The notes beneath the pieces were generated by a model that had not been told where the DNA came from, searched no databases, and saw only the letters and a list, made by a program, of their open reading frames with translations. From Thermoplasmata archaeon (lineage in GTDB: Archaea; Thermoplasmatota; Thermoplasmata; RBG-16-68-12), in the NCBI GenBank assembly GCA_036395115.1, contig DASWDU010000030.1, positions 1-57,329 of the forward strand: 57,329 nucleotides of DNA. The letters are read 5' to 3'. The position numbers were made by a program, and so were the translations under genes. Numbering within the stretch: position 1 is the first letter of the stretch; every line of letters begins with the position of its first letter. Shown here piece by piece: positions 15,891-24,655 of the stretch.

Positions 15891-18800
15891 GTGATTCTCG
15901 GTCAGTACAAACGCGTTCTTCTTTGCTCCGTCGTGTTGGTAGTACTGTCGGCCGCGGCGCCGGGTGTCGTGGTTACCGTCGAGGCGCACAATCCGCTCTC
16001 GACACTGTCGGCATGGACAACCTTCCCGCCGAGAATTAACGGTCTCGACGACTGCCTTGCGACGTGGGGTGGCGGGTGCACCAGCGAATGGGCGAACGCG
16101 GCGACATCGTTTTTCGATCTGTCGTGGAATGATCCGAATGGGCTCAGTGGAAAAATCCACATGATGAATGACGCCATCAACCTCTATATTGCGGTGGAAA
16201 TCTACAACGATGACAAGGATTCGTACGATTGCGTGACCCTTCTCTTTGACAACAATCACAGCGGCCCCCTCAGCAGCGGGGGCGCGGGAAAGCAAGATGG
16301 CGACGATCTCCTGATCATGTGCGGCGACAGTACGTTCAACGACTTGTATGCGGTCGGCGGAGGCCAGCTGGGTGACACATCGTCCGGCGGGACGATCGAC
16401 GGAGCCGGAAAGGCCGGGTACGGTGGCGGGGTGTGGTGGTTCGAGATGGCGCACCCCCTGGACACCTCCGACAATTCCCACGATTTCAGTCTGAGTCAGG
16501 GACAGACCGTCGGGTTCAGTCTCATCTACCAGGAAAACGGCGGAAGTCCCATCACGCCTGCGACGAACGTCCTCTCCGAGAGGGATTACAAGGTCTCGGG
16601 CTGCACGGAGCCGGACGGGTCAGGATGTTCATTTGGCCTCTTTGGGACAACTCGGGACTTGTCGATCACCGGGATTGAGATCACACAGGCCATTGGCAAA
16701 GTGGACAACTTCCAGAGTGCCAACCCGGTCTACATACCGCTCGTCAAGGGCAAGGCCACGGTCGTCAGAGTCTATGTCCAATCGGGCCCATCGGGCGCGC
16801 CTCAGACGCTGTCGCGAGTCTTCTTGTTCGGTTCATCGAACGGGGTCGGCCTCGGAACCGTCACCGGTTACGTTTACGCCAAACCTGCCCTGGCGAGCAG
16901 CCGGCTCACCCTGGCGGACAGTGCCAACATACAACTTCCGGCGTCTTGGACGAACCATGAGAGCTTGACCCTGAGGGGGTTCATCACCACGGCGGTCTGG
17001 GCCGGCATCCAGGAAACGAATCACAAGAATAACTGGATGAAGGAGCGGACGTTCCAATTCTCGAAGCACTGGGATCTCCGAATCTATCTGGTCCCCATCA
17101 AGACGCCCGCCGGACTCCCCACCGCGGCCGGCATCCAAGCCCAAGAGAATTTCCTTCGGGCCGTTTATCCCACCCACAAGGTCACGTTCGTTCAAGGCAG
17201 CTGGCAGCAGGTCGGGTATTGGACCGGCGGAATCAGCGAACCGCTAATCAATGCGCTGGAAGACGTCTTCTTCGACGTCTATACAACCCAGACCCCCGAT
17301 CTCGTCTACGGGTTCCTCGCCGGGACGTGCGGCGTCTCTGGAACGATCGGCCTGGCTGGCGCGTGGTGGTGGAATGACCATTGGGGGACGGCGGCGGCCG
17401 GGATGGCGCTCCAAGGGTGCAGCGAGGAGACGATGGCCCACGAAATAATCCACCTCCTCGACCTATCGGATTCCGGGACCTGGGGGAGACATGTGTCGAA
17501 CCCGAACAACAACGGCGACGTGACGTGGGGCTGTGGAGCCAAAGGGCCTGATCCGAACTGGCCACGGGCCAATGACAACATCGGTGACCCGGGGAGTGAT
17601 TTTGGGTTCGATACCCGTTTTCCCAACGCGGCGACCGCCTTGACGGTCTGGCCGGACACGGCGAATGACCTCATGTCGTACTGTGGCGGCTGGCCCTCCA
17701 CGGTCTCGAACAATTTCAATGGTGCCTGGATTTCGGACTATCACTGGGCCCACCTCTTCACGCGGCTGCTCGCCCCGGGCTTACCCGCGTCCTCGGCTTC
17801 CCCGGATGGCCCGGTTGCGACGGCCGCCTCGAGTGATGTCTTCAAGGTGGCGGGACGCGTTTTTCCGTCCGGGAGGGCCTCGATCGACAGCGTGCTCCAT
17901 GAGACGCTAAGAGCACCCCTGTTTCCGCGGAGGGTGAATGCCAGCAATCCTAACGCGACTCCTTACCAGTTGGAACTCGTCGGCGCTGACCGAACGATCC
18001 TCGCCTCGGAGAATTTCACGCGTTCCTTCGCCGACATCGAGGGCAATTCCTTGGACTCGGAAGGCTTCACGATCCTGCTGCCGTACGTGTCGTCCGCCGT
18101 GGCGATTCGGTTGTCCCAAGGTGGGGTCCTCCTCGCCGAACATGTCCGCTCCGCGAATCCTCCGACCGTGACACTGACGTCGCCGATAGGCGAAGAGAAC
18201 TGGACCGGGACGCAGACCGTCACTTGGACCGGCGCCGACCCGGACGGGCAGCCGCTGCTCTACACACTCCAGTACAGCCTCGATGGGGGCCTGACCTGGG
18301 AACTCCTCGTTGGGAACCTCACAGAGACCACCTTCACGGTTGAATCGTCGACCCTCCGCGGTGGAGAGCGGGTACTCCTAAGAGTCTCGGCGAGCGACGG
18401 ATTCTACACGGTCTCTGACACCTCAGACGTCCCCTTCGCCATCGAGGATAAGCCGCCGACCGTCACGATTCTGCAACCATCCACCCACACGAATTTTACG
18501 ACGGACGATCAGATACTCCTCCGCGGTGAAGTGGTCGATCTTGAGGATCGGGCGATTCCGGACGACCGGCTCGAATGGTCGTCGGACCGAGACGGCGTCC
18601 TGGGCAACGGGAGCCAACTGTCGATATACCTCTCTCCCGGACTCCAGAGAATCACGCTGAAAGCGGTCGACTCCTCCGGCCACGAGGCCGAAGACTCGAT
18701 CGTGCTGAACGTCACCGTGCCCGAGCCCTCGCTTCCTCCTCCGCCCACGACTCAGGGCGAGCCGGGAATCCTCGGAGTCGGCCTACCGATCCTGGCTGCT

Positions 18801-18917
18801 GCCGTTGTGATCCCGATCGGTGCAATCGTCGGGGCCCTTGTGATCCTGAGACGCCGGAAACGACGGAATTCACTACGAGAAGAGAGGCCGCAAGAAGGGT
18901 CTCGTCCACCGAGCTAG
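15891..18917 (+). CDS. Large cell-surface metalloprotease with CBM9-like and Ig-like domains
   Basis: 1008 residues from GTG 15891. A signal peptide (residues about 8-32) leads into a region resembling carbohydrate-binding family 9 domains (about 35-200, ATSFFDLSW...INLYIAVEIYND...VTLLFDNNHSG). The protease core has HEIIHLLDLSD (His517, Glu518, His521, Asp527) and a Met-turn NDLMSYC near 592. This is a metzincin-like HExxHxxDxxD site with Asp as third ligand. Two beta-sandwich domains follow (about 755-945), then a Pro/Thr linker and a C-terminal membrane anchor (about 965-990) ending RRRKRR. The gene uses AT-richer codons than its neighbours, suggesting transfer or a different selection regime. 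The target is probably an extracellular polymer or protein. Confidence 0.85.
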   Translation: MILGQYKRVLLCSVVLVVLSAAAPGVVVTVEAHNPLSTLSAWTTFPPRINGLDDCLATWGGGCTSEWANAATSFFDLSWNDPNGLSGKIHMMNDAINLYIAVEIYNDDKDSYDCVTLLFDNNHSGPLSSGGAGKQDGDDLLIMCGDSTFNDLYAVGGGQLGDTSSGGTIDGAGKAGYGGGVWWFEMAHPLDTSDNSHDFSLSQGQTVGFSLIYQENGGSPITPATNVLSERDYKVSGCTEPDGSGCSFGLFGTTRDLSITGIEITQAIGKVDNFQSANPVYIPLVKGKATVVRVYVQSGPSGAPQTLSRVFLFGSSNGVGLGTVTGYVYAKPALASSRLTLADSANIQLPASWTNHESLTLRGFITTAVWAGIQETNHKNNWMKERTFQFSKHWDLRIYLVPIKTPAGLPTAAGIQAQENFLRAVYPTHKVTFVQGSWQQVGYWTGGISEPLINALEDVFFDVYTTQTPDLVYGFLAGTCGVSGTIGLAGAWWWNDHWGTAAAGMALQGCSEETMAHEIIHLLDLSDSGTWGRHVSNPNNNGDVTWGCGAKGPDPNWPRANDNIGDPGSDFGFDTRFPNAATALTVWPDTANDLMSYCGGWPSTVSNNFNGAWISDYHWAHLFTRLLAPGLPASSASPDGPVATAASSDVFKVAGRVFPSGRASIDSVLHETLRAPLFPRRVNASNPNATPYQLELVGADRTILASENFTRSFADIEGNSLDSEGFTILLPYVSSAVAIRLSQGGVLLAEHVRSANPPTVTLTSPIGEENWTGTQTVTWTGADPDGQPLLYTLQYSLDGGLTWELLVGNLTETTFTVESSTLRGGERVLLRVSASDGFYTVSDTSDVPFAIEDKPPTVTILQPSTHTNFTTDDQILLRGEVVDLEDRAIPDDRLEWSSDRDGVLGNGSQLSIYLSPGLQRITLKAVDSSGHEAEDSIVLNVTVPEPSLPPPPTTQGEPGILGVGLPILAAAVVIPIGAIVGALVILRRRKRRNSLREERPQEGSRPPS

Positions 18918-19042
18918 CCGGAGCTACGGCCCCGCGAGCGTGTGACTCCACGGTGTCTAATGGAACCTTCAGTCATCGCTCCGCGACTGCTAGTCGATTG
19001 CGCTGAAGGTCCGGGACTGACGTCGGGACGCCGGCCGCGTGA

Positions 19043-19052
19043 CCATTAATAC
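19043..19052 (+). promoter_or_regulatory. TATA box for the Nudix-HAD gene
   Basis: CCATTAATAC lies about 30 bases before ATG 19078. It argues against the upstream GTG at 19039, which would precede the promoter. Confidence 0.6.
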
Positions 19053-19077
19053 GGCCCACGGGCATCGTTGGGCCGGC

Positions 19078-20391
19078 ATGGCCCGGAAGCCGCGCCGCGA
19101 ATCTGTCTACGTCGAGACGGACGGACAGGTGTACCTCGTCCGGGACCGCGGCACGTTCCGGTTCCCCCGCGCGGACGAACGGTTGCCGTTCCCCACGCAA
19201 CCGAACGGCCGGATAGATCTCGGCGCGGACGTCGTCATGAAGCGGAAACCGGTCCTCGACCACCACCCGGAGGAGTGGCTGGGCCGCGACGCGATCTTCG
19301 AGCGGGCGGACGTCGATCCGCTCGTCAAGCGCGCGATCTACACGACGATGATCCGGTGCGTGTCCGAGGTCATCCTGTCGAAGGGTGCGCGGGTGTTGAT
19401 GGTCAAGGCGGTCCGGGGGTTCTCCAAGGGCCATTGGAACGTCCCGGGCGGATTCATGGACTACGGCGAGAGCCCCGAGGCCGGCGTAGAGCGGGAGGTG
19501 GAGGAGGAGATTGGAGTCGACATCGGCCTCGACGGCCTGCTGGATGTCTTCGTGTCCGGCTTCCCCGGCAAGCCGGCCTACACGCTCGGATTCGTCTACA
19601 AGGGCCACGTGGCCTCGGAGGAATTCCGTCTGAAGGCCGACGAGATCGAGGACGTCGACTGGTTCACGGTGGACAAGGCGATGACCCTGACCCGCAACCC
19701 GTTCGCGAAGTGGGGGCTCGTCGATTTCTTCGTGCAGTCCCCGGAGGCTCGTCGGGCGCTGCATGTGAAACGACACGGAATCTCGGAAAGCACGAAGCCC
19801 CACGACCGGCCAACCGTGTTCCTCGATCGGGACGGCGTGATCAACCGCGGCCGACCGGGGTACGTGCGGACGCCGGAACAGTTCGAGTTCCTGCCTCGCG
19901 CGATCGACGGGATGCGGCTCCTGCAGGACCGCGGGTGGCGGCTCGTGGTCGTGACGAACCAGGACGCCTCCGGCTGGAAGCTGCTCTCGGAGCGAGGGCT
20001 CACGCGGATTCACGCATCGATGATCGCGAGGCTCCAGGAGGCGGGCGTCCGCGTCGCGGAGGTGTACTACTGTCCGCACAACGTGCTGTCGGATTGCGCG
20101 TGCCGCAAGCCCCGGCCAGGGATGCTCCTCGCGGCAGCGCGCGATCTGGGGGCGCGGCCGAGGACCGCTTGGATGATCGGCGACAAACCGCTCGACGTGC
20201 AGACGGGCCGTGCCTTCGGCTGTCGGACCGCGTGGGTCGGGCCGGCCGCGTGGCGCAAGCGCTTCGCCGCGGAGGTGCGCCCGTGGTCGCCCGACGTCGT
20301 CGGGAGCGACCTCCTCGCCGCGGCCCGGGCGATCGTAAAGCGCGATGTCCACGAGGACCCGCGCGGCTCCCACGATAAGGTGATAGCCTAG
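19078..20391 (+). CDS. Nudix hydrolase fused to HAD phosphatase (GmhB/HisB-N type)
   Basis: 437 residues with two enzymes in one chain. Residues about 90-220 are a Nudix domain with an intact box: GFMDYGESPEAGVE followed by REVEEEIGV. Residues about 245-420 are a HAD phosphatase: FLDRDGVINRG (both catalytic Asp), VVVTNQDASG, a zinc-loop-like YYCPHNVLSDCACRKP and MIGDKPLDVQTGRAFG. The HAD part matches the histidinol-phosphatase/heptose-bisphosphate phosphatase group. The N-terminal 85 residues have no clear match. A nucleotide-sugar or NDP-linked substrate processed in two steps is possible. Confidence 0.88.
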   Translation: MARKPRRESVYVETDGQVYLVRDRGTFRFPRADERLPFPTQPNGRIDLGADVVMKRKPVLDHHPEEWLGRDAIFERADVDPLVKRAIYTTMIRCVSEVILSKGARVLMVKAVRGFSKGHWNVPGGFMDYGESPEAGVEREVEEEIGVDIGLDGLLDVFVSGFPGKPAYTLGFVYKGHVASEEFRLKADEIEDVDWFTVDKAMTLTRNPFAKWGLVDFFVQSPEARRALHVKRHGISESTKPHDRPTVFLDRDGVINRGRPGYVRTPEQFEFLPRAIDGMRLLQDRGWRLVVVTNQDASGWKLLSERGLTRIHASMIARLQEAGVRVAEVYYCPHNVLSDCACRKPRPGMLLAAARDLGARPRTAWMIGDKPLDVQTGRAFGCRTAWVGPAAWRKRFAAEVRPWSPDVVGSDLLAAARAIVKRDVHEDPRGSHDKVIA

Positions 20392-20418
20392 CCGGGCCTT
20401 TCTTCGCCGGCGAGGACG

Positions 20419-21915
20419 ATGGTCCACGAGTTCGGCCTCTTCATCGGCGGAAAATGGCGGAAGTCCGAAGGCAAGCGCTTCGAGACGCGAAACCCCGCGA
20501 CGGGCGAGATCCTCGCGACGTTCCCGAACGCCACGAAGGACGACCTCCATGCCGCCGTCCGTGCCTCGAAGGACGCCTTCGAGAAGTGGAAGAGGACGCC
20601 CGCGCCTCGGCGCGGGGAACTCCTCCTCGAGGCCGCGCGGATCTTTCGCCGGAAGAAGGAAGACCTGGGCCGCGTCGTGACCTCGGAAATGGGGAAGGTC
20701 ATCGCGGAAGGCCGCGGCGACGTGCAGGAGGTCATCGACTTCTACGAGTACGCGGCCGGCGAGGGGCGGCGGATGTTCGGCGAGACCGTGCCGTCGGAGT
20801 TGCCGAGCAAGATGTGCCTGACGATCCGGCTGCCCGTCGGGCTGGTGGGCCTCATCACGCCGTGGAACTTCCCCATGGCGATCCCCGGATGGAAGAGCGG
20901 GGCCGCGTTAATCGCCGGTTGTCCGATCGTGCTGAAGCCGTCGAGCCTCACGCCGCTGTGCGCCGCCAAGTTCGTCGAGGTCCTCGACGAGGCCGGATTT
21001 CCCCCGGGCGTTGTTAACATGTTAACGGGAAGCGGGTCCGTCGTGGGGGACGGCCTGGTGGCCCATCCCGACATCCGCGCGATTTCCTTCACGGGTGGCG
21101 TCGACACCGGGAAACACGTCTACGAGAGCGCGGCGAAGAAGATGATCAAGGTCGGGCTGGAGCTCGGCGGCAAGAACGCGATCATCGCGATGGACGACGC
21201 GGACCTCGACCTCCTGATGGACGGCGTGATGTTCGGCGCCTTCGGGACGGCGGGGCAGCGGTGCACCGCGACGTCGCGGCTGATCGTCCACGAGGCAATC
21301 TACGATCGGGTCGTCGACGACCTCGTCGCGCGCGCGGAAGAGTTACGCATCGGCAACCCACTCGACGAGACGACGGACATGGGCCCCGTGGCCTCCCCCG
21401 ATCAGGAGGCGAAGGTGCTCGAGTACATCGAGATCGGGAAGAAGGAAGGCGATACGCTGCTGACCGGCGGGAAGAAGCTGGCGGGTGGCGCCTACGACCG
21501 CGGGTTCTACATCGCCCCGACGGTCTTCGCGGTCGACCCCAAGAAGCGCCTCGCGCAGGAGGAGATCTTCGGGCCGGTCCTGAGCGTCCTGAAGGCTCGG
21601 GACTACGACGACGCGGTGGCGATCGCCAACTCCGTGAAGTACGGGTTGAGCTCCTCGATCTACACGAACGATCTTCGTTGGTCCTTCCGCGCGATGCAGG
21701 ACCTCGAGGCCGGCATCACGTACGTGAACGCGCCGACGATCGGCGCGGAGGTCCAGCTGCCGTTCGGCGGCATCAAGGAGACGGGCCCGACGGACACGCG
21801 CGAGGCCGGCACCACGGCGCTCGAGGAGTTCACCTACTGGAAAACGGTGTACGTGGATTACTCCGGGCGTCTGCAAAAGGCCCAGATCGACACGGAGAGG
21901 CTAGTCGGTGGGTAG
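20419..21915 (+). CDS. Aldehyde dehydrogenase (NAD(P)+ dependent)
   Basis: 498 residues, standard ALDH length. Visible motifs are TPWNFPMAIPGWKSGAAL and VLKPSS (cofactor binding), SFTGGVDTGKHV (Rossmann Gly motif), LELGGKN (general base Glu) and GTAGQRCTA with the catalytic Cys near residue 282, then EEIFGPVLS. The C-terminal NAPTIGAEVQLPFGGIKETG suggests the ALDH7/2-oxoglutarate-semialdehyde dehydrogenase side of the family. The real substrate cannot be read from sequence. The reading frame contains the third GTTAACATGTTAAC palindrome, encoding VNMLT at the conserved PPGVVN(V/M)(L/V)TG site with AT-rich codons (GTT AAC ATG TTA ACG) unusual for this gene. Confidence 0.92.
   Translation: MVHEFGLFIGGKWRKSEGKRFETRNPATGEILATFPNATKDDLHAAVRASKDAFEKWKRTPAPRRGELLLEAARIFRRKKEDLGRVVTSEMGKVIAEGRGDVQEVIDFYEYAAGEGRRMFGETVPSELPSKMCLTIRLPVGLVGLITPWNFPMAIPGWKSGAALIAGCPIVLKPSSLTPLCAAKFVEVLDEAGFPPGVVNMLTGSGSVVGDGLVAHPDIRAISFTGGVDTGKHVYESAAKKMIKVGLELGGKNAIIAMDDADLDLLMDGVMFGAFGTAGQRCTATSRLIVHEAIYDRVVDDLVARAEELRIGNPLDETTDMGPVASPDQEAKVLEYIEIGKKEGDTLLTGGKKLAGGAYDRGFYIAPTVFAVDPKKRLAQEEIFGPVLSVLKARDYDDAVAIANSVKYGLSSSIYTNDLRWSFRAMQDLEAGITYVNAPTIGAEVQLPFGGIKETGPTDTREAGTTALEEFTYWKTVYVDYSGRLQKAQIDTERLVGG
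21013..21026. repeat. Palindrome GTTAACATGTTAAC, copy 3, inside ALDH
   Basis: Identical 14-bp core to copies at 1453 and 1879, here inside a coding region at the codons for V-N-M-L-T. The run of AT-rich codons stands out against the GC-rich codons on both sides. Confidence 0.8.
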
Positions 21916-21926
21916 TCGCCGTCGCC

Positions 21927-22340
21927 TTATCCTCGATCCGTCACCCGAATGACCAGCTTCAGGCCGGACCAGATCGAGTCGATCGCCGCGACCTTGACGT
22001 CGACGAGCCGGGCGTCAATCGCAATCTCCCGCACATGCGTCTCCGTCAGGTCCGTCGCGACGGACGATGCCTGCTTCGGCCAAGAGACCCAGATCATTCC
22101 CGTGGGCTTGATCCGGCCCCGGAGGTCTCGCAGCTGCCCCCTGAGCTCGTCCTGGCTTCGGACGAATACTTGGACGAAATCGAGATCGCCGGACTCCGGA
22201 CTGACGATCCGGACTCCCTCCGGCAAGGGCCCGAGGATCTTGCGGTATCCGGGAGGCGCCCCGCGAAATGCGACGGTGTCGCCCGACCGAATGCCCAGCT
22301 TCGTCACGAGTGGCTTCCCAGAAGAGGTGGCGCCGCTCAC
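21927..22340 (-). CDS. DUF3052-like protein
   Basis: 137 residues. The layout LGIRSGDTVAFRGAPPGYRKIL, a middle acidic stretch DLDFVQVFVRSQDEL, then GMIWVSWPKQASSVATDLTETHVREIA and IDSIWSGLKLVIR matches the DUF3052 family, a degenerate Rossmann-like domain of unknown role. It runs convergently with the ALDH gene, 11 bases apart. Confidence 0.8.
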   Translation of the reverse strand: MSGATSSGKPLVTKLGIRSGDTVAFRGAPPGYRKILGPLPEGVRIVSPESGDLDFVQVFVRSQDELRGQLRDLRGRIKPTGMIWVSWPKQASSVATDLTETHVREIAIDARLVDVKVAAIDSIWSGLKLVIRVTDRG

Positions 22341-22389
22341 CGTGTCCGCCGGTCCATCGTTCCTACCGTCATCCCACCCCGTTGCTGAG

Positions 22390-22815
22390 CTAGAGCGGAA
22401 CCCCTTGTACCCGCCGGGCGATCAGGAAAGCGATTGGGGCGAGGATGGCGACAAGGGCGTAGAGAATCGCTTGAGGCGTGAAGCCGAAAGCGACAAGCAG
22501 GAGGGCGGAAATCGCCCAAAACGTCAGGATGGTTCCGGAAACGTTCATACGACGGGCTCGACGCAAACCGATGTCCTTTGGGACGCCCGACTCAAAGTAG
22601 GCCGAGGCCAGAGTCACCGCACTCGTAAGGAAGAGCACGATCGAGGTCAACAGGAAGACGACGTTCACGGACTCCGCGATAAGCAGGGTTGCCGTGACCT
22701 GCCTCTCCTTCCCCGTCATGATGCTGATGGACAAGATTAGGCCAATGAAGGACAACCCTCCCATGAAAGTAGCAAGCGCACTCAGCCTGGCGTTGGCGGT
22801 GTCGCACTCGACCAT
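22390..22815 (-). CDS. Four-helix membrane protein of unknown function
   Basis: 141 residues with four hydrophobic segments: about 12-32 (ALATFMGGLSFIGLILSISI), 42-68 (LLIAESVNVVFLLTSIVLFL), 90-112 and 115-135. A positively charged loop (DIGLRRARRMN) sits between helices two and three, so both termini are probably on the same side. There are no recognisable motifs. Base composition is slightly AT-richer than its neighbours. A minus-strand box CACTTTAAGC (about 22829-22838) is a likely promoter. Confidence 0.65.
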   Translation of the reverse strand: MVECDTANARLSALATFMGGLSFIGLILSISIMTGKERQVTATLLIAESVNVVFLLTSIVLFLTSAVTLASAYFESGVPKDIGLRRARRMNVSGTILTFWAISALLLVAFGFTPQAILYALVAILAPIAFLIARRVQGVPL

Positions 22816-22923
22816 GAATTGTCCTCGCTTAAAGTGCCCTCAATCGAGGACCGTCCGCCCCGTCCCGAAGATGCGTCTCGAACAGGACGGCGATTCCCTT
22901 CGGATCCCTCACGCGCCCGTACG

Positions 22924-24342
22924 TCACCCGCCACCGCCCCCGAGCATGTCCTTGCTCGGGGACGTCAGGTGCCTCGGGTCCAATACCTTTTCCGCTTCCT
23001 CCGGGCTAAGGATCCCCTTCTCGATCACGAGCTGCTTGACCGTCTTCCCGGTGCGCCCCGCTTCTTTGGCGATCTCCGCCGCCTTCTCGTAGCCGATGAT
23101 CGGGTTCAGCCTCGCCGCGATCGCGGGGCTCGATTCCGCGTACCGCTGCAGGACGTCGATGTTCGCGCTGATGCCATCGACGCACTTGTGCGCGAACACG
23201 CGCGCCACGTTCGCGAGGAGTTCGATGTTCTGCTGCAGCCTCTGCGACATCACCGGCATCATCGTCGACAGGTCGAGGTTCGAATGGGTGTTCGCGACCG
23301 CGATCGCGACGTCGTTCCCGATCACCGTGACCGCGACCTGCATGACCGCCTCCGGGATAACGGGGTTCACCTTGCCCGGCATGATCGACGACCCCGGCTG
23401 CACCGCCGGGAGGTTCAGCTCCCGCAGCCCCGTGTGCGGGCCGGAGCCCAGCCAGCGCAGGTCGTTCGCGATCTTCATCATCGAGACGGCGACCGTCCGG
23501 ATGGCCCCGCTCGCCTCGACGAGCGCGTCCCGGGCGCCCTGCGCCTCGAAGTAGTTCTCCGCGACGCGGAACCTCGTGTTCGTGGCGGCGCTGATCTTCT
23601 CGACGACCCGGCCCGGCATGTCCGGATGGGCATTGATCCCCGTCCCGACCGCGGTCCCGCCGATGGCGAGCTCCGCGAGGGCCGCCCGCGCGGCGCTGAT
23701 CCGGCGGATGCCATGGTCGATCTGCGACTGGTAGCCGGAGAATTCCTGGCCCAGCCGGATCGGCGTCGCGTCCATCAGGTGGGTGCGGCCCGCCTTGACG
23801 ATCGGGTCGAACTCCTTCGCCTTCTTCGCCAGGCTGTCCTCAAGTTCGCGGAGCGCCGGGAGGAGATTCTGGTCGACCTCGATCAGGGCGGCCACATGGA
23901 TGGCCGTCGGGATAACGTCGTTCGAGGACTGGCCCATGTTCACGTGGTCGTTCGGGTGGACGGCTCCCTTCTCGCCGAGCGGCGTCCCGAGGATCTCGTT
24001 CGCTCGGTTCGCGATCACCTCGTTCGCGTTCATATTCGTCGAGGTGCCGCTGCCCGTCTGGAAGATGTCGAGCGGGAACTGGGTGTCGAGCTTGCCCTCC
24101 ATGACGTCCTCCGCGGCCTTGACGATCGCCTTGCCGATCTTCGAGTCGAGGAGGCCCAGCTCCATGTTCGTCTCCGCCGCCGCCTTCTTGATGAGCCCGA
24201 GCGCGTAGATGAAGCGCCGGCCGAACCGGATCCCGCTGATCGGGAAGTTCTCGATGGCCCGCTGGGTCTGGGCGCCCCAATATGCGTCTTTCGGGACTTT
24301 GAGCTCTCCGAGGAAGTCTTTCTCGGTGCGATAGTCCGTCAT
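22924..24342 (-). CDS. fumC: Fumarate hydratase, class II
   Basis: Interconverts fumarate and malate in the citric acid cycle. It is 472 residues, normal for FumC. The aspartase/fumarase signature GSSIMPGKVNP is present, along with QTGSGTSTNMNANEVIANRA, HPNDHVNMGQSSNDV and the active-site region GRTHLMDATPIRLGQEF. The C-terminal Gly-rich tail (MLGGGGG) is an unusual addition. A minus-strand box AGGTTAATG (about 24378-24386) is the likely promoter. The nearby KorAB genes also belong to central carbon metabolism. Confidence 0.96.
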   Translation of the reverse strand: MTDYRTEKDFLGELKVPKDAYWGAQTQRAIENFPISGIRFGRRFIYALGLIKKAAAETNMELGLLDSKIGKAIVKAAEDVMEGKLDTQFPLDIFQTGSGTSTNMNANEVIANRANEILGTPLGEKGAVHPNDHVNMGQSSNDVIPTAIHVAALIEVDQNLLPALRELEDSLAKKAKEFDPIVKAGRTHLMDATPIRLGQEFSGYQSQIDHGIRRISAARAALAELAIGGTAVGTGINAHPDMPGRVVEKISAATNTRFRVAENYFEAQGARDALVEASGAIRTVAVSMMKIANDLRWLGSGPHTGLRELNLPAVQPGSSIMPGKVNPVIPEAVMQVAVTVIGNDVAIAVANTHSNLDLSTMMPVMSQRLQQNIELLANVARVFAHKCVDGISANIDVLQRYAESSPAIAARLNPIIGYEKAAEIAKEAGRTGKTVKQLVIEKGILSPEEAEKVLDPRHLTSPSKDMLGGGGG

Positions 24343-24590
24343 GCACCCTCGCCATCGGACGAGAGAGCGGGCGGGACATTAACCTTGCCAACGTTCCGTA
24401 CGGACGCGCGCTCGTCCGAACGCCCACGGCCCGAAGGACGGTCGACGACGCGTGAGAGCGCCGTCACAGGGGTCGGATCTCCTGCCCTCCCGGACCCGTC
24501 ACTGGCCCTTAGGACGTCCTTCGTCCTGACGACCTCCCTTTCCTCCCGTCCCGGCGGGAGGTCCCCGGAGTGTCACTCGTCACGATGACA
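24343..24590. other. Divergent gap between fumC and tfb
   Basis: The gap contains the fumC promoter (about 24378-24386, minus strand) and a stretch rich in CCTCC/GGAGG-type short repeats (about 24500-24575) in which hairpins such as CTTAGGACG/CGTCCTGAC and CCCGTCCCGGCGGGAGG can be drawn. I see no ORF with coding character and no known RNA. Confidence 0.35.
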
Positions 24591-24615
24591 AGGTATAATA
24601 TAAACGCGTTATATT
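24591..24615 (+). promoter_or_regulatory. tfb promoter with nested inverted repeat
   Basis: TATAATATAAACG is a strong TATA region. It overlaps an inverted repeat with 7-base arms AATATAA (24597-24603) and TTATATT (24609-24615) around a 5-base centre. A repressor or the TFB itself could bind here. The start codon at 24656 leaves a leader of roughly 35 bases with GGAAGGG near the ATG. Confidence 0.55.
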
Positions 24616-24655
24616 CAGTCTATTGATCCCCACCGGGAACGATCGGAAGGGTTTC

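Noticed and set aside
18973-20550. Long open frame antisense to the Nudix-HAD gene (about 525 codons), and similar ones opposite the CCG gene, sufB and korA
   Set aside because: They are rich in Arg, Ala, Asp and Val with no motifs, as expected for the complement of GC-rich genes. The sense strand carries complete catalytic motifs.
24480-24590. CRISPR-like or tandem repeats before tfb
   Set aside because: The short CCTCC/GGAGG similarities are irregular in spacing and length and not repeated as units.
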